A stretch of 64,000 nt of DNA, taken from the NCBI GenBank assembly GCA_965247975.1, contig OZ252050.1, positions 2,666,001 to 2,730,000 of the forward strand, in the 5' to 3' direction. Under the pieces are notes generated by a model, which was not told where the DNA came from, searched no databases, and worked only from the letters and a program-made list of their open reading frames with translations. The stretch comes from Taishania sp965247975 (GTDB taxonomy: Bacteria; Bacteroidota; Bacteroidia; Flavobacteriales_D; Crocinitomicaceae). A program made the position numbers and the translations under genes. This document shows, one piece after another, positions 1 to 7,797 of the stretch (positions are counted from its first letter, which is position 1; each line of letters starts with the position of its first letter).

Positions 1-2
1 AA

Positions 3-224
3 ACGGGCGAAGTAAAAACCAAAGAAGTGAAGGCAAAATGGGAAGACCCATCGAATGCCAATGCTCCAGGAGGTGGTTCGGTACATATTTCAACCACACC
101 AGATCAAGAAGACGGGATCAACAAGCCTGAATCATCTGAAAAGACTAAGACGAAAAAAGAAAAAAGAAAAGATCGAAAACGACCAGAAAGCTACAATCCA
201 ACTGGTAAAAAAGGGCGGAAATGA
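3..224 (+). CDS. C-terminal tail of an unidentified protein (5' end outside window)
   Basis: The reading frame is open from the first bases of the window to a TGA at 222-224, so this is the 3' end of a gene that starts upstream, not a 65-residue protein beginning at the internal GTG. The visible tail has a Gly/Ser-rich stretch (APGGGSVHIS) followed by a strongly basic Lys/Arg/Glu region (about the last 35 residues, ending PTGKKGRK). No domain can be recognised and the family is unknown. Basic tails of this kind are often disordered. I assign no function. Confidence 0.55.
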   Translation, partial: TGEVKTKEVKAKWEDPSNANAPGGGSVHISTTPDQEDGINKPESSEKTKTKKEKRKDRKRPESYNPTGKKGRK

Positions 225-284
225 TTTTCTAATTGACTTATTCAGAATGATTTGTTGATATTATTCATGGAATAAGTCCTCCGT

Positions 285-318
285 TTTGCATCATTTGAGG
301 ATTCTTTTAATATATTTG
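285..318 (+). promoter_or_regulatory. Bacteroidota-type promoter of the universal stress gene
   Basis: TTTG at 285-288, a 22-nt spacer, then TATATTTG at 311-318. This fits the TTTG / TAnnTTTG (-33/-7) consensus known for Bacteroidota sigma-A promoters. The expected start of transcription is near 325, giving a short leader before the ATG at 335. Confidence 0.55.
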
Positions 319-334
319 AACAAACTGAAACGCT

Positions 335-1141
335 ATGAGTAAAAATCTGTATGTCGTACCTCACGATTTAACTCCAGTCGGAGACCTTGCTCTGAAATAT
401 GGAATTCACATAGGTAAGCACATTGATATTGAAATTCAACTCTTACATTTGGTTCATTCCGAAGCAGAAATTGCAAAAGCCAATCAGAAACTTGATGAAA
501 TCATAGCCCGAGTAGAAATCCCTGAAAAAGTGGTCATTTCCAAGCATGTTGAAGTTGGAAGTATTTTTGAAGACATTGGGAAAATTGCTACAAACCATCA
601 TGCGCAATTGATCATCATGGGAACGCATGGCGAAAAAGGTATGCAAAAGATCTTTGGAAGTTATGCCATGAAGGTAATTACAAGTTGTGAAATTCCTTTT
701 CTTATAGTTCAGGACAAAACACCAATGAAGGAAGTTGAGAAATTGCTTGTTCCAATCGATTTGACCAAAGAAAGTTTGCAAATCGTAAATCTTGCTGGCG
801 ATGTTGCCAATATTTTTGGAGCAACTGTGCACGTTATCGGACAAAAACAACGTGATGAGCTTTTGACACAGCAAATGAAAAACCGCATTTTAATTGTCAA
901 AAATCAATACGAAGAAAGACATGTCAAATGTTCCGTTGAATTTGTGAAAGATGGTGGATCTTATTCTAAAAAAATAGTTGACTACGCTCAAGAAAACAAC
1001 ATTGATTTAATTGCTATTTCGTATCATTCTGAGAGTTTAATCCCACAATTTGATAAATTTGCACAGAATTTAATCACGAACGAAGCAAAATTGCCTTGTT
1101 TGGTAATTAATTCAAAACCAGCTTCGGCATTATATTTCTAA
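335..1141 (+). CDS. Tandem-domain universal stress protein (UspA family)
   Basis: A 268-residue cytoplasmic protein made of two Usp-like domains (about residues 1-130 and 131-268), the layout usual for double-Usp proteins. The first domain carries a glycine loop, GTHGEKGMQKIFGS at about residues 95-108, resembling the G-2x-G-9x-G(S/T) nucleotide-binding signature of ATP-binding Usps but one residue shorter. The equivalent part of the second domain (SYHSESLIPQF) lacks the glycines, so only the first domain is likely to bind nucleotide. Family knowledge links such proteins to stress and growth-arrest survival; the specific role here is unknown. It has its own promoter and is followed 28 nt later by the CvfB-like gene. 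Confidence 0.85.
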   Translation: MSKNLYVVPHDLTPVGDLALKYGIHIGKHIDIEIQLLHLVHSEAEIAKANQKLDEIIARVEIPEKVVISKHVEVGSIFEDIGKIATNHHAQLIIMGTHGEKGMQKIFGSYAMKVITSCEIPFLIVQDKTPMKEVEKLLVPIDLTKESLQIVNLAGDVANIFGATVHVIGQKQRDELLTQQMKNRILIVKNQYEERHVKCSVEFVKDGGSYSKKIVDYAQENNIDLIAISYHSESLIPQFDKFAQNLITNEAKLPCLVINSKPASALYF

Positions 1142-1169
1142 TTCCGGATAAATTTAATATTCCTAGAAA

Positions 1170-1994
1170 ATGAAAATTGGAGAAAAGAATACCTTGCGTA
1201 TTCTTCGATTTACAAGCGTTGGTGCCTATTTGGGTGACGACCATGACAATGATGTGCTTTTACCTACGAAGTATTTGACGGATGATATGAACCTCGATGA
1301 CGACATTGAAGTGTATTTATACCGAGATTCGGAAGATAGATTGATTGCTACGACTGGTCACCCGACGATTATGCTAGATGGTTTTGCTTTTCTTCGTGTA
1401 AAAGAAGTGAATTTTTATGGGGCTTTTGTTGATTGGGGAATGGAAAAAGATTTGATGATTCCTTTCAAAGAACAGCACATTCAATTGCAAGAAAATCAAT
1501 ATTATTTGACCTCTCTGCAATTAGATGAATCAACGGATCGACTTTACGGAACAACAAAAGTTAAAAAACTATTTTACCTTTGCGATGATCCAAGTTATGA
1601 AAACAAAGAAGTTTCCTTGTTGATTGGAGATACGACTGATCTTGGCGTTAAAGTTATTGTTGATGACAAATTTCAAGGATTGATTTACCATAACGACGTA
1701 ACGCGTCCAATCAAAAGAGGCGATTACACCACTGGTTTTGTGCATGTTGTGCGCGAAGATGGGAAGTTAGATATTCGACTTGAGCGCTCCGGTTACGACA
1801 AAATTGACGATTTATCTCAACGCCTTTTGGATTTACTAAAATCAGAGAAAAAATTAAGAATTACACACAAAAGCGATCCTGAATTGATTCGTCAAGTTGT
1901 TGGAATGAGCAAAAAAGCGTTTAAACAATCCGTAGGCAAATTATATAAAGAGCGGTTGATTGTGATTCATGAGGATTTTATTGAGCTTGTTTAG
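1170..1994 (+). CDS. CvfB/YitL-type S1-like RNA-binding protein
   Basis: A 274-residue protein with the architecture of the CvfB family: S1-like OB folds in the first two thirds (VGAYLGDD near residue 18; the second begins around VNFYGAFVDWG; a third around LGVKVIVDDKFQGLIYHND), then a C-terminal winged-helix-like segment (DPELIRQVVGMSKKAFKQSV, about residues 232-251). CvfB proteins bind RNA and affect virulence-factor or other gene expression in Firmicutes; the role in Bacteroidota is not established. It starts 28 nt after the stress-protein gene, so it is probably co-transcribed. It converges on menB, with a repeat element between the two stop codons. Confidence 0.8.
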   Translation: MKIGEKNTLRILRFTSVGAYLGDDHDNDVLLPTKYLTDDMNLDDDIEVYLYRDSEDRLIATTGHPTIMLDGFAFLRVKEVNFYGAFVDWGMEKDLMIPFKEQHIQLQENQYYLTSLQLDESTDRLYGTTKVKKLFYLCDDPSYENKEVSLLIGDTTDLGVKVIVDDKFQGLIYHNDVTRPIKRGDYTTGFVHVVREDGKLDIRLERSGYDKIDDLSQRLLDLLKSEKKLRITHKSDPELIRQVVGMSKKAFKQSVGKLYKERLIVIHEDFIELV

Positions 1995-1996
1995 GT

Positions 1997-2026
1997 CTGG
2001 TGCTGACTTCGAGAGCCTCAGCCAGC
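1997..2026 (+). repeat. Intergenic palindromic repeat, copy A (CTTCGAGAGCCTCAGCC family)
   Basis: The 20-mer CTTCGAGAGCCTCAGCCAGC at 2007-2026 recurs exactly, on the opposite strand, at 11861-11880; a diverged hairpin version lies at 61166-61232. Here CTGG-TG-CTGA (1997-2006) can pair with TCAGCCAG (2018-2025), giving an 8-bp stem with a 2-nt bulge. It lies just after the CvfB stop codon, between convergent genes. Confidence 0.6.
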
Positions 2027-2096
2027 CATTATAGGTTCCTCTGTCACTTTCGAGATCATTGAAAGCTTCAGATTTATCTAAATATTTCTTAATTCT

Positions 2097-2933
2097 CTAT
2101 GGAAATTTCGGGAATTTCGAAAAATCTCTTGGTCTCTTTTCTAAGAATGCATCTCGACCTTCAACAGCTTCATCTGTGGTGTAAGCCAATCGTGTCGCTT
2201 CGCCTGCAAAAATTTGTTGACCGACCAATCCATCGTCGATAAGATTGAAAGCAAATTTTAGCATTTTAATTGCAGTAGGACTTTTAGACATAATTTCTTG
2301 CGCCCAATCGAACGCCGTTTGCTCCAATTCTGCATGAGGAACTACGGCATTTACCATTCCCATTTCAAAAGCTTCTTGCGCCGTGTAATCTCTTCCCAAA
2401 AAGAATATTTCGCGCGCTCGTTTTTGTCCAACTTGTCTGGCCAAATAAGCTGAACCAAATCCACCATCAAAACTTGCAACATCAGCATCTGTTTGTTTAA
2501 AAATGGCATGCTCCTTACTTGCGATGGTCATGTCACACACCACGTGAAGGCTATGTCCACCACCAACAGCCCATCCAGGGACTACCGCGATGACAACTTT
2601 GTTCATGAAACGAATTTGTCGTTGCACATCCAAAATATTGAAGCGATTGACACCATCCAAACCTTTATAACCTGTCGTTGATCGAACCCGTTGATCGCCA
2701 CCTGAACAAAATGCCCATCCGCCATCTTTTGGAGAAGGACCTTCGCCCGTGATTAAAACAACTCCAATTTCTTGACTTTCATGACAATAAATCAACGCTT
2801 GAAGCAATTCATCTGTCGTTTTTGGACGGAACGCATTGCGACACTCAGGTCGGTTAAATGCTATTCGAGCAACACCTTTGTGTTCTGTGAATGTAATGTC
2901 TTCGTATTGTTTAATGGTTTTCCAGGGAATCAT
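2097..2933 (-). CDS. menB: 1,4-dihydroxy-2-naphthoyl-CoA synthase
   Basis: A 278-residue crotonase-fold enzyme that cyclises O-succinylbenzoyl-CoA to 1,4-dihydroxy-2-naphthoyl-CoA in menaquinone synthesis. Diagnostic MenB features are GEGPSPKDGGWAFCSGGDQ (about residues 63-81), the oxyanion-hole region PGWAVGGGHSLHVVCD, the TDADVASFDGGFGSAYL block that distinguishes MenB from ordinary enoyl-CoA hydratases, and the C-terminal EGRDAFLEKRPRDFSKFP. Length is as expected. Other men genes are not adjacent. Menaquinone is the usual quinone of this group and would be the electron acceptor of the complex I encoded later in the window. An 8-bp tandem repeat sits just upstream of its ATG. Confidence 0.95.
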   Translation of the reverse strand: MIPWKTIKQYEDITFTEHKGVARIAFNRPECRNAFRPKTTDELLQALIYCHESQEIGVVLITGEGPSPKDGGWAFCSGGDQRVRSTTGYKGLDGVNRFNILDVQRQIRFMNKVVIAVVPGWAVGGGHSLHVVCDMTIASKEHAIFKQTDADVASFDGGFGSAYLARQVGQKRAREIFFLGRDYTAQEAFEMGMVNAVVPHAELEQTAFDWAQEIMSKSPTAIKMLKFAFNLIDDGLVGQQIFAGEATRLAYTTDEAVEGRDAFLEKRPRDFSKFPKFP

Positions 2934-2947
2934 GGGATCTATTTGAT

Positions 2948-2976
2948 GATTTGAAGATTTGAAGATTTGAAGATTT
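2948..2976. repeat. 8-bp microsatellite (GATTTGAA) in the menB 5' region
   Basis: Three exact copies of GATTTGAA (2948-2955, 2956-2963, 2964-2971) plus GATTT. The array fills the gap between the TonB-like stop codon (2975-2977) and the menB ATG (2931-2933), so it would lie in any leader transcribed into menB. Confidence 0.85.
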
Positions 2977-3739
2977 AAGGTACGTAAGTATAAGTAATGG
3001 TGCCTTCTTGAATTGCTGGAGCCGTGGATGAAATATTGAAACGTGCTCGTTTTGCATAACTTTCAGCGTTTTCTGCCATGCATGAAATCATTGCTGTACT
3101 CAGCGATGGATCAATTCGAGCTTCAATGACATAGCCGTTTTGGTCTACTTTGATGCGCACCGTTACTTTTCCACTTGTGCCTTGCGGACACAAATATCCT
3201 GGTTTTGGCAAGGCCTGATTTGTTCTATTTTTGAGATTCCACGAAGCTAACACATTTGGTGGTGGCGAATTTTCTCCACCTGGTTTTCCATTTGTTTGAT
3301 CTGGCTTGACTTTGGATTTGCTTTTCTCAGCCTCGAGTTCCGCTTTTTTCTTATCTATTTCTTTTTGAATTTTTTCGCGTTCCTTGCTCCCACCTGCTTC
3401 TTCGTAAAATTGCTTTTCCAATTCGTAAACACTTTTCTCAACTTGAGACATGTTTTTGTTTTCCGTCCAATTTTTCTCAGATTGCTTGCGGGTATCGTTT
3501 TCATCCCGAGAAGCATTGATGATTTCCTTTGCAATACTAAAATCAACTTTTATATTCTCTGGCTTGAGTGTAATGTCATCTTCTGGAATCTCCACATCCG
3601 CTTGATATACAACAGAATCGCCATAAGTATTATATTCAATACTTGGTAATTGGGTGTATACAAAAATGATTAAATACGCTGTTATCGCTGCAAGAATTCC
3701 AAACTTATGTTTGTCGATATAATCCAGAAATTTATTCAT
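2975..3739 (-). CDS. TonB-like energy-transducer protein
   Basis: A 254-residue protein with an N-terminal cytoplasmic stub and one membrane segment (about residues 13-30, FGILAAITAYLIIFVYTQ), a long charged helical/linker region with Glu/Lys-rich stretches (residues about 80-150), and a C-terminal domain (about 180-254) containing GKVTVRIKVDQNGYVIEARI, typical of TonB C-terminal folds. TonB proteins couple the inner-membrane proton gradient to outer-membrane transporters. No exbB/exbD lies nearby, so the partner is unknown. Its start overlaps the 3' end of the WG-repeat gene by 8 bp, which suggests translational coupling and possibly a joint envelope role. Confidence 0.75.
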   Translation of the reverse strand: MNKFLDYIDKHKFGILAAITAYLIIFVYTQLPSIEYNTYGDSVVYQADVEIPEDDITLKPENIKVDFSIAKEIINASRDENDTRKQSEKNWTENKNMSQVEKSVYELEKQFYEEAGGSKEREKIQKEIDKKKAELEAEKSKSKVKPDQTNGKPGGENSPPPNVLASWNLKNRTNQALPKPGYLCPQGTSGKVTVRIKVDQNGYVIEARIDPSLSTAMISCMAENAESYAKRARFNISSTAPAIQEGTITYTYVP

Positions 3740-5846
3740 TCATGCCTTCCCACAAAAGAATTTTACCAGTTTGACAATTGAAATAACTGATACCCTCTGT
3801 GTTCACTAAAATTAAGTAATTCTCGTCAAATACGCGCATACTTGAATAAATCATTGGAAGAATTTGATCGCCCTTCATCGTATATAAACCAAAAAGAGCA
3901 CCATTATTCACTTTTAAATAGTCTTTTTGGATTATTTCCACATTCGTATACCCCGTTTCAATGATCTTCTCCCCTTTTTTATTAATTGCGCCTGAAAGGG
4001 AAACTTCTTCCACCAAACCTATAATACCATTAAACGATTCTGCAAAGTCAAAAATAGGTTGAATCACAAATTGGTTTCCGCGATTGATATAACCCCATTT
4101 CAATTTCTTTCGTGCAGCAATTAGCTCTGCCCAATTTCCCAAATCATCGTATTTGAACGGTATGATCGGTGTGCCTTTTGTATTGATGATTCCATATTGT
4201 CCATTTTTTGAAACTACAGCTGCACCTTCTTTGAATTGACAGCGTTCCAAGTAGTTTGGAATCACATCAAACGTTGGAGGAATCACCTCTTCTCCTCGTT
4301 CATTGACGTAGCCAATTAACCCTTCAGAGACAACAATTGCCAATCCATAACTCAATTCTCCAATCGATTCGTATTTGTTTGGAACTACAATTTCACATGA
4401 ACGTTTCATGAATCCATACGAATTGTTATTTCCATATATGAGCAATGAATCTGTGAACATCGAAATTTCTTCGAAAGCTGGATGAACCACATATTTCCCT
4501 TTTTTGTCAATGTAGGCTTGAAATCCTTTTTCCTCTACTTTGGCAATACCTTCTGAGAATGAAAAGGCTTCTGTAAACCGTTCGGGAATTACTTGTTTTC
4601 CCATCGTGTTGTAATAAGCAAACAAACTGTCTCTCAGACCATAAATCAAATCTTCAGAGATATTACCAAGATCTTTAAAATCTGGTTCTATGACAACTAC
4701 ACCAGTTCTGTCAATCATTCCAAATCGATCACTTTTTTCGATCACAGCTCTACCCTTTTCGAAGTCCAATCCGTTGTCATACATCAGCGGAACGATGATT
4801 TCACCTTTTTTGTTGACATAGCCATACCTTTCGTTTTTCGACACAAGCGCCAAACCTTCTCGAAACTGCCCAGCAGAAGTAAAGCTTGCTGGAATAACCG
4901 TTTTCCCGTAAACGTCCATAAAACCAAATTTTCCATTTTTCTCAAACGGAAACAACTGGAAATCAATGGAATTCAAGTCACTTCTTAAGTTTTCTACAAA
5001 AGGGTAATCTGGATATTTCACGGAGAAATTAGCAATGCTTTCTGCCGAATATTCAAAAACACTTAACTGATAAAGTCGCTCCCATGCTGTATTCACATGC
5101 GGATTTGTTGGATAAGTTTGAATGAAACTGTGCAACGACTCAACTGTATTCGATTTGGTCGCCAATTGATAGATTTTATTTTCAGCCTCTTCTCTGTAAG
5201 GATTTTCAGGAAAAGCGGCTAAAAATGTTTCGTATTCTTGTATGGTTCCATTTTTTGTTGTCTCGTTAAATTGCGCTTCCATGAGCAAATCAGATGCTTC
5301 TTTGAAAAATACGTTCTTAGGATAATTGGTGTTCAAAGTAGCATAAGACAGCGCAGTATTTTCCTTTTTCGCTAAATCAAAAGCCAAACTATCTCTTTTG
5401 AAAATGGCATCTGGAATTTCTTTCGCTGCAGGATGCTTGTCAATAAACAGTTGAAATCCAGCTACTGAATTCTCGTTCAATGTTTTGGCATAAAATCCCG
5501 AACTAATCTTTTGCATTAATTCGTTGATTGATTCTTCCGAGAAACCATACGTTGCTAATTTCACTAAGGACTTCACTGGAACTTTGCTGAAATTATTTTT
5601 AGCGCGATGCACATACAGATATGCAGAATCAAGCGAATAAAATGGATTATCGTTTCTAGAGTAAATTGTTGCTAATCCAAAAGATGCCGGCGATTCGTTT
5701 TTTTTGAGCGACTTTTCAAAGTTTGCTTTGGCATTGAAATAGTCCATCACTTTAAGTGCGGTAAACGCTTTATCAATTTTTCCGGCAAAAGCGCTTGTAT
5801 GAGCTAGAAACCCTAAAACGAGTACGAATTTTAAATTTCTTATCAT
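3732..5846 (-). CDS. WG-repeat protein with signal peptide and TPR-like N-terminal half
   Basis: From the ATG at 5846 the protein is about 704 residues. An upstream TTG would add seven residues but lies upstream of the -7 box. The N-terminus MIRNLKFVLVLGFLAHTSAFAG looks like a Sec signal peptide. The first half is helical and repeat-like (TPR-like). The second half, from about residue 300, carries at least seven WG-type repeats, e.g. GKFGFMDVYGKTVIP, ERYGYVNKKGEIIVP and GYVNERGEEVIP. The protein is predicted to be exported; the function of WG repeats is not well defined. The gene overlaps the TonB-like gene by 8 bp. Confidence 0.8.
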   Translation of the reverse strand: MIRNLKFVLVLGFLAHTSAFAGKIDKAFTALKVMDYFNAKANFEKSLKKNESPASFGLATIYSRNDNPFYSLDSAYLYVHRAKNNFSKVPVKSLVKLATYGFSEESINELMQKISSGFYAKTLNENSVAGFQLFIDKHPAAKEIPDAIFKRDSLAFDLAKKENTALSYATLNTNYPKNVFFKEASDLLMEAQFNETTKNGTIQEYETFLAAFPENPYREEAENKIYQLATKSNTVESLHSFIQTYPTNPHVNTAWERLYQLSVFEYSAESIANFSVKYPDYPFVENLRSDLNSIDFQLFPFEKNGKFGFMDVYGKTVIPASFTSAGQFREGLALVSKNERYGYVNKKGEIIVPLMYDNGLDFEKGRAVIEKSDRFGMIDRTGVVVIEPDFKDLGNISEDLIYGLRDSLFAYYNTMGKQVIPERFTEAFSFSEGIAKVEEKGFQAYIDKKGKYVVHPAFEEISMFTDSLLIYGNNNSYGFMKRSCEIVVPNKYESIGELSYGLAIVVSEGLIGYVNERGEEVIPPTFDVIPNYLERCQFKEGAAVVSKNGQYGIINTKGTPIIPFKYDDLGNWAELIAARKKLKWGYINRGNQFVIQPIFDFAESFNGIIGLVEEVSLSGAINKKGEKIIETGYTNVEIIQKDYLKVNNGALFGLYTMKGDQILPMIYSSMRVFDENYLILVNTEGISYFNCQTGKILLWEGMNE

Positions 5847-5851
5847 GACTA

Positions 5852-5859
5852 CAAAGATA
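5852..5859 (-). promoter_or_regulatory. -7 promoter box 5 nt before the WG-repeat gene ATG
   Basis: On the minus strand TATCTTTG (TAnnTTTG) ends five nucleotides before the ATG. A TTG lies about 22 nt further upstream. If used, transcription would start at or almost at the ATG. Confidence 0.45.
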
Positions 5860-5902
5860 AGTTTCAATAGCTAAGTTTAATCAAAATAGATACCAAAAAA
5901 TC

Positions 5903-5931
5903 AAAAAAAAACCCCGACCGAAGCCGAGGTT
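5903..5931 (-). terminator. Rho-independent terminator of rpmE2
   Basis: On the minus strand AACCTCGGC-TTCG-GTCGGGGTT forms a 9-bp stem (two G-T pairs) with a TTCG loop, followed directly by a run of T residues. It lies 20 nt after the rpmE2 stop codon. Confidence 0.9.
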
Positions 5932-5951
5932 GTAGTATTGTGACAAACAGA

Positions 5952-6209
5952 TTATTTTCTGTTGTGTTTTCCGTATCGTGTTTGGAATTTATCAATACGT
6001 CCTGCTGTATCGACAAACTGAACAATTCCAGTAAAGAAAGGGTGTGATTTGTGCGAAATATCCAACTTCACAAGTGGGTATTCGTTTCCATCTTCCCATC
6101 TAATTGTTTCAGTAGATGTTGCACATGAAGGACAAACGAATGCATACTCATTTGACATGTCTTTGAAAACAACTAATCTGTAATCTCCTGGATGTATATC
6201 TTTTTTCAT
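5952..6209 (-). CDS. rpmE2: 50S ribosomal protein L31, type B
   Basis: An 85-residue protein with the type B L31 signature MKKDIHPGDYRLVVFKDMS at the N-terminus and SHPFFTGIVQFVDTAGRIDKF toward the C-terminus. It is a component of the large ribosomal subunit. Unusually for type B, which generally lacks the zinc-binding cysteines of type A, the middle holds CPSC (about residues 26-29); only one CxxC pair is present, so a full zinc site is not evident. The gene stands alone, with its own promoter (6248-6282) and a strong terminator. Confidence 0.93.
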   Translation of the reverse strand: MKKDIHPGDYRLVVFKDMSNEYAFVCPSCATSTETIRWEDGNEYPLVKLDISHKSHPFFTGIVQFVDTAGRIDKFQTRYGKHNRK

Positions 6210-6247
6210 TTTGATAAATTATAATCTGTTTCTTAAAAATCGGAGTG

Positions 6248-6282
6248 CAAATTTAAACAATCTTTTTTAAAATCCGAGCAAA
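6248..6282 (-). promoter_or_regulatory. Promoter of rpmE2
   Basis: Minus-strand TTTG (complement of 6279-6282), a 23-nt spacer, then TAAATTTG (complement of 6248-6255). This matches the Bacteroidota -33/-7 pattern and predicts a leader of about 35 nt. Confidence 0.5.
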
Positions 6283-6382
6283 AAAACGAAATAAATATAA
6301 AAATTGCGTTTCTTGTGTTGAATTTGGTAAAGATAAGTTAATCCAATGAACGAAATTCAAAATAAATTCTTTTTCTTTTCGT

Positions 6383-6390
6383 TAACTTTG
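6383..6390 (+). promoter_or_regulatory. -7 promoter box of the beta-helix lipoprotein gene
   Basis: TAACTTTG fits TAnnTTTG and ends 19 nt before the TTG start at 6410. No convincing -33 TTTG is seen. Confidence 0.4.
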
Positions 6391-6409
6391 TCAATCAAAA
6401 AATGATCCG

Positions 6410-7786
6410 TTGAAATATTTTTTTTCTTTTTATATCGTACTTATAGTTGTTGTTGCAAGCGTCAACTCATCTTGTAAAAAATCAACACTTTTATCAACTG
6501 GAAACTTGGAGTTTTCAAAAGATACTGTTGTTTTTGATACTGTTTTTACAACAATTGGTTCCACGACCCAGCAATTAAAAATCTACAATAAATCAAACAG
6601 AACTGTTTTAATTAGCGAAGTTCAGCTGATGGGTGGAAGTTCTTCTCCTTTTCGAATGAATTTGGACGGATTGATGGGGACAAACTTTGCCGATCTTGAA
6701 TTGGAAGGCGGAGACAGTTTGTTTACATTCATCGAAGTGACGTTGAATCCAAATGGAGGAAATTTACCAATGGTCATCGAAGATTCCATCCGTTTCAGAA
6801 CCAATGGAGTTGATCAATATGTCATTTTAGCAGCTTGGGGACAAGATATGTATTACCATTATTCCGATCTTGAAAACAATGTATTGGATTTAAATGAAGG
6901 AGTTTGGCCAAACGACAAACCGCATTTAATTTATGGTGGCGCATTTATAGATGAAAACAAAACATTGACCATTCAACAAAATACAGATATCTATTTACAC
7001 AAAAATGCTGTGCTCTATAATTTTAAAGGAACTCTGAACATCAACGGTACAAAGGAAGAACCTGTTACATTTCAAGGAGACAGACTTGAAGAGGAATTTG
7101 AGGAAGATGCAGGGCAATACCGAGGATTGTATTTTAAAGAAGCGAAAACGAGTACATTGAATTACATTGTAATGAAAAATGCACTAACTGGAATTCACAT
7201 CGAAGGTGATGGTGCTGGTGGTTCCAATCCAACTGTGATCCTACAAAATTCCAAAATTCATAATTCTGCTTATTACGGTGTATTCAATTTCTTGGGAGGG
7301 AAATTCAATGCAGAAAATTCAATTATTTCGCATAGTGGCTATCACAGTTTTTTCAATTTAGCTGGAGCTGGATTTAATTTTAATCATTGCAATGTGCTCG
7401 GTTATTCAACAGGTGAAAACCCTGTGCCTGCATTTGCTGTTACTGATAATTACGACGGGACAGTTGTTCCAATCACAGGAAACGTTAAAAACACCGTAAT
7501 ATATGGTAATTTGGACTCAGAAGTTGTTTTGGATTTGCCAAATGCTGGAAATACAGTCCTTTTTGAATATTGTTTAATCAAACGCACACCAGCTGGTACT
7601 GCTCCTATTTTTGGAAGTGGAATGTTGTGGAATCAAGACCCTGCTTTCAAGAACAGTCCATTGTTTGATTTTGAATTTTGGTCAACTTCACCGATGATCA
7701 ATGCGGGAACGGTGACTTCACTTACGACAGATTTAAAAGGATCGATTAGAACTGGCGTACCAGATATAAGTGCTTATGAATTTTAA
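6410..7786 (+). CDS. Lipoprotein with predicted parallel beta-helix (function unknown)
   Basis: A 458-residue protein starting at a TTG (no in-frame ATG before the signal sequence). The N-terminus MKYFFSFYIVLIVVVASVNSSC is a lipoprotein signal peptide with the likely lipidated Cys at residue 22. The N-terminal third (FDTVFTTIGSTTQQLKIYN) looks like an immunoglobulin-like beta domain. The middle (about residues 180-400) is Asn/Gly-rich, with the repeating hydrophobic pattern of right-handed parallel beta-helix proteins, ending in GSIRTGVPDISAYEF. It is probably surface- or periplasm-exposed. The specific substrate is unknown. A DUF1569 gene follows after 11 nt. Confidence 0.7.
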   Translation: MKYFFSFYIVLIVVVASVNSSCKKSTLLSTGNLEFSKDTVVFDTVFTTIGSTTQQLKIYNKSNRTVLISEVQLMGGSSSPFRMNLDGLMGTNFADLELEGGDSLFTFIEVTLNPNGGNLPMVIEDSIRFRTNGVDQYVILAAWGQDMYYHYSDLENNVLDLNEGVWPNDKPHLIYGGAFIDENKTLTIQQNTDIYLHKNAVLYNFKGTLNINGTKEEPVTFQGDRLEEEFEEDAGQYRGLYFKEAKTSTLNYIVMKNALTGIHIEGDGAGGSNPTVILQNSKIHNSAYYGVFNFLGGKFNAENSIISHSGYHSFFNLAGAGFNFNHCNVLGYSTGENPVPAFAVTDNYDGTVVPITGNVKNTVIYGNLDSEVVLDLPNAGNTVLFEYCLIKRTPAGTAPIFGSGMLWNQDPAFKNSPLFDFEFWSTSPMINAGTVTSLTTDLKGSIRTGVPDISAYEF

Positions 7787-7797
7787 TTTTTGAACGT

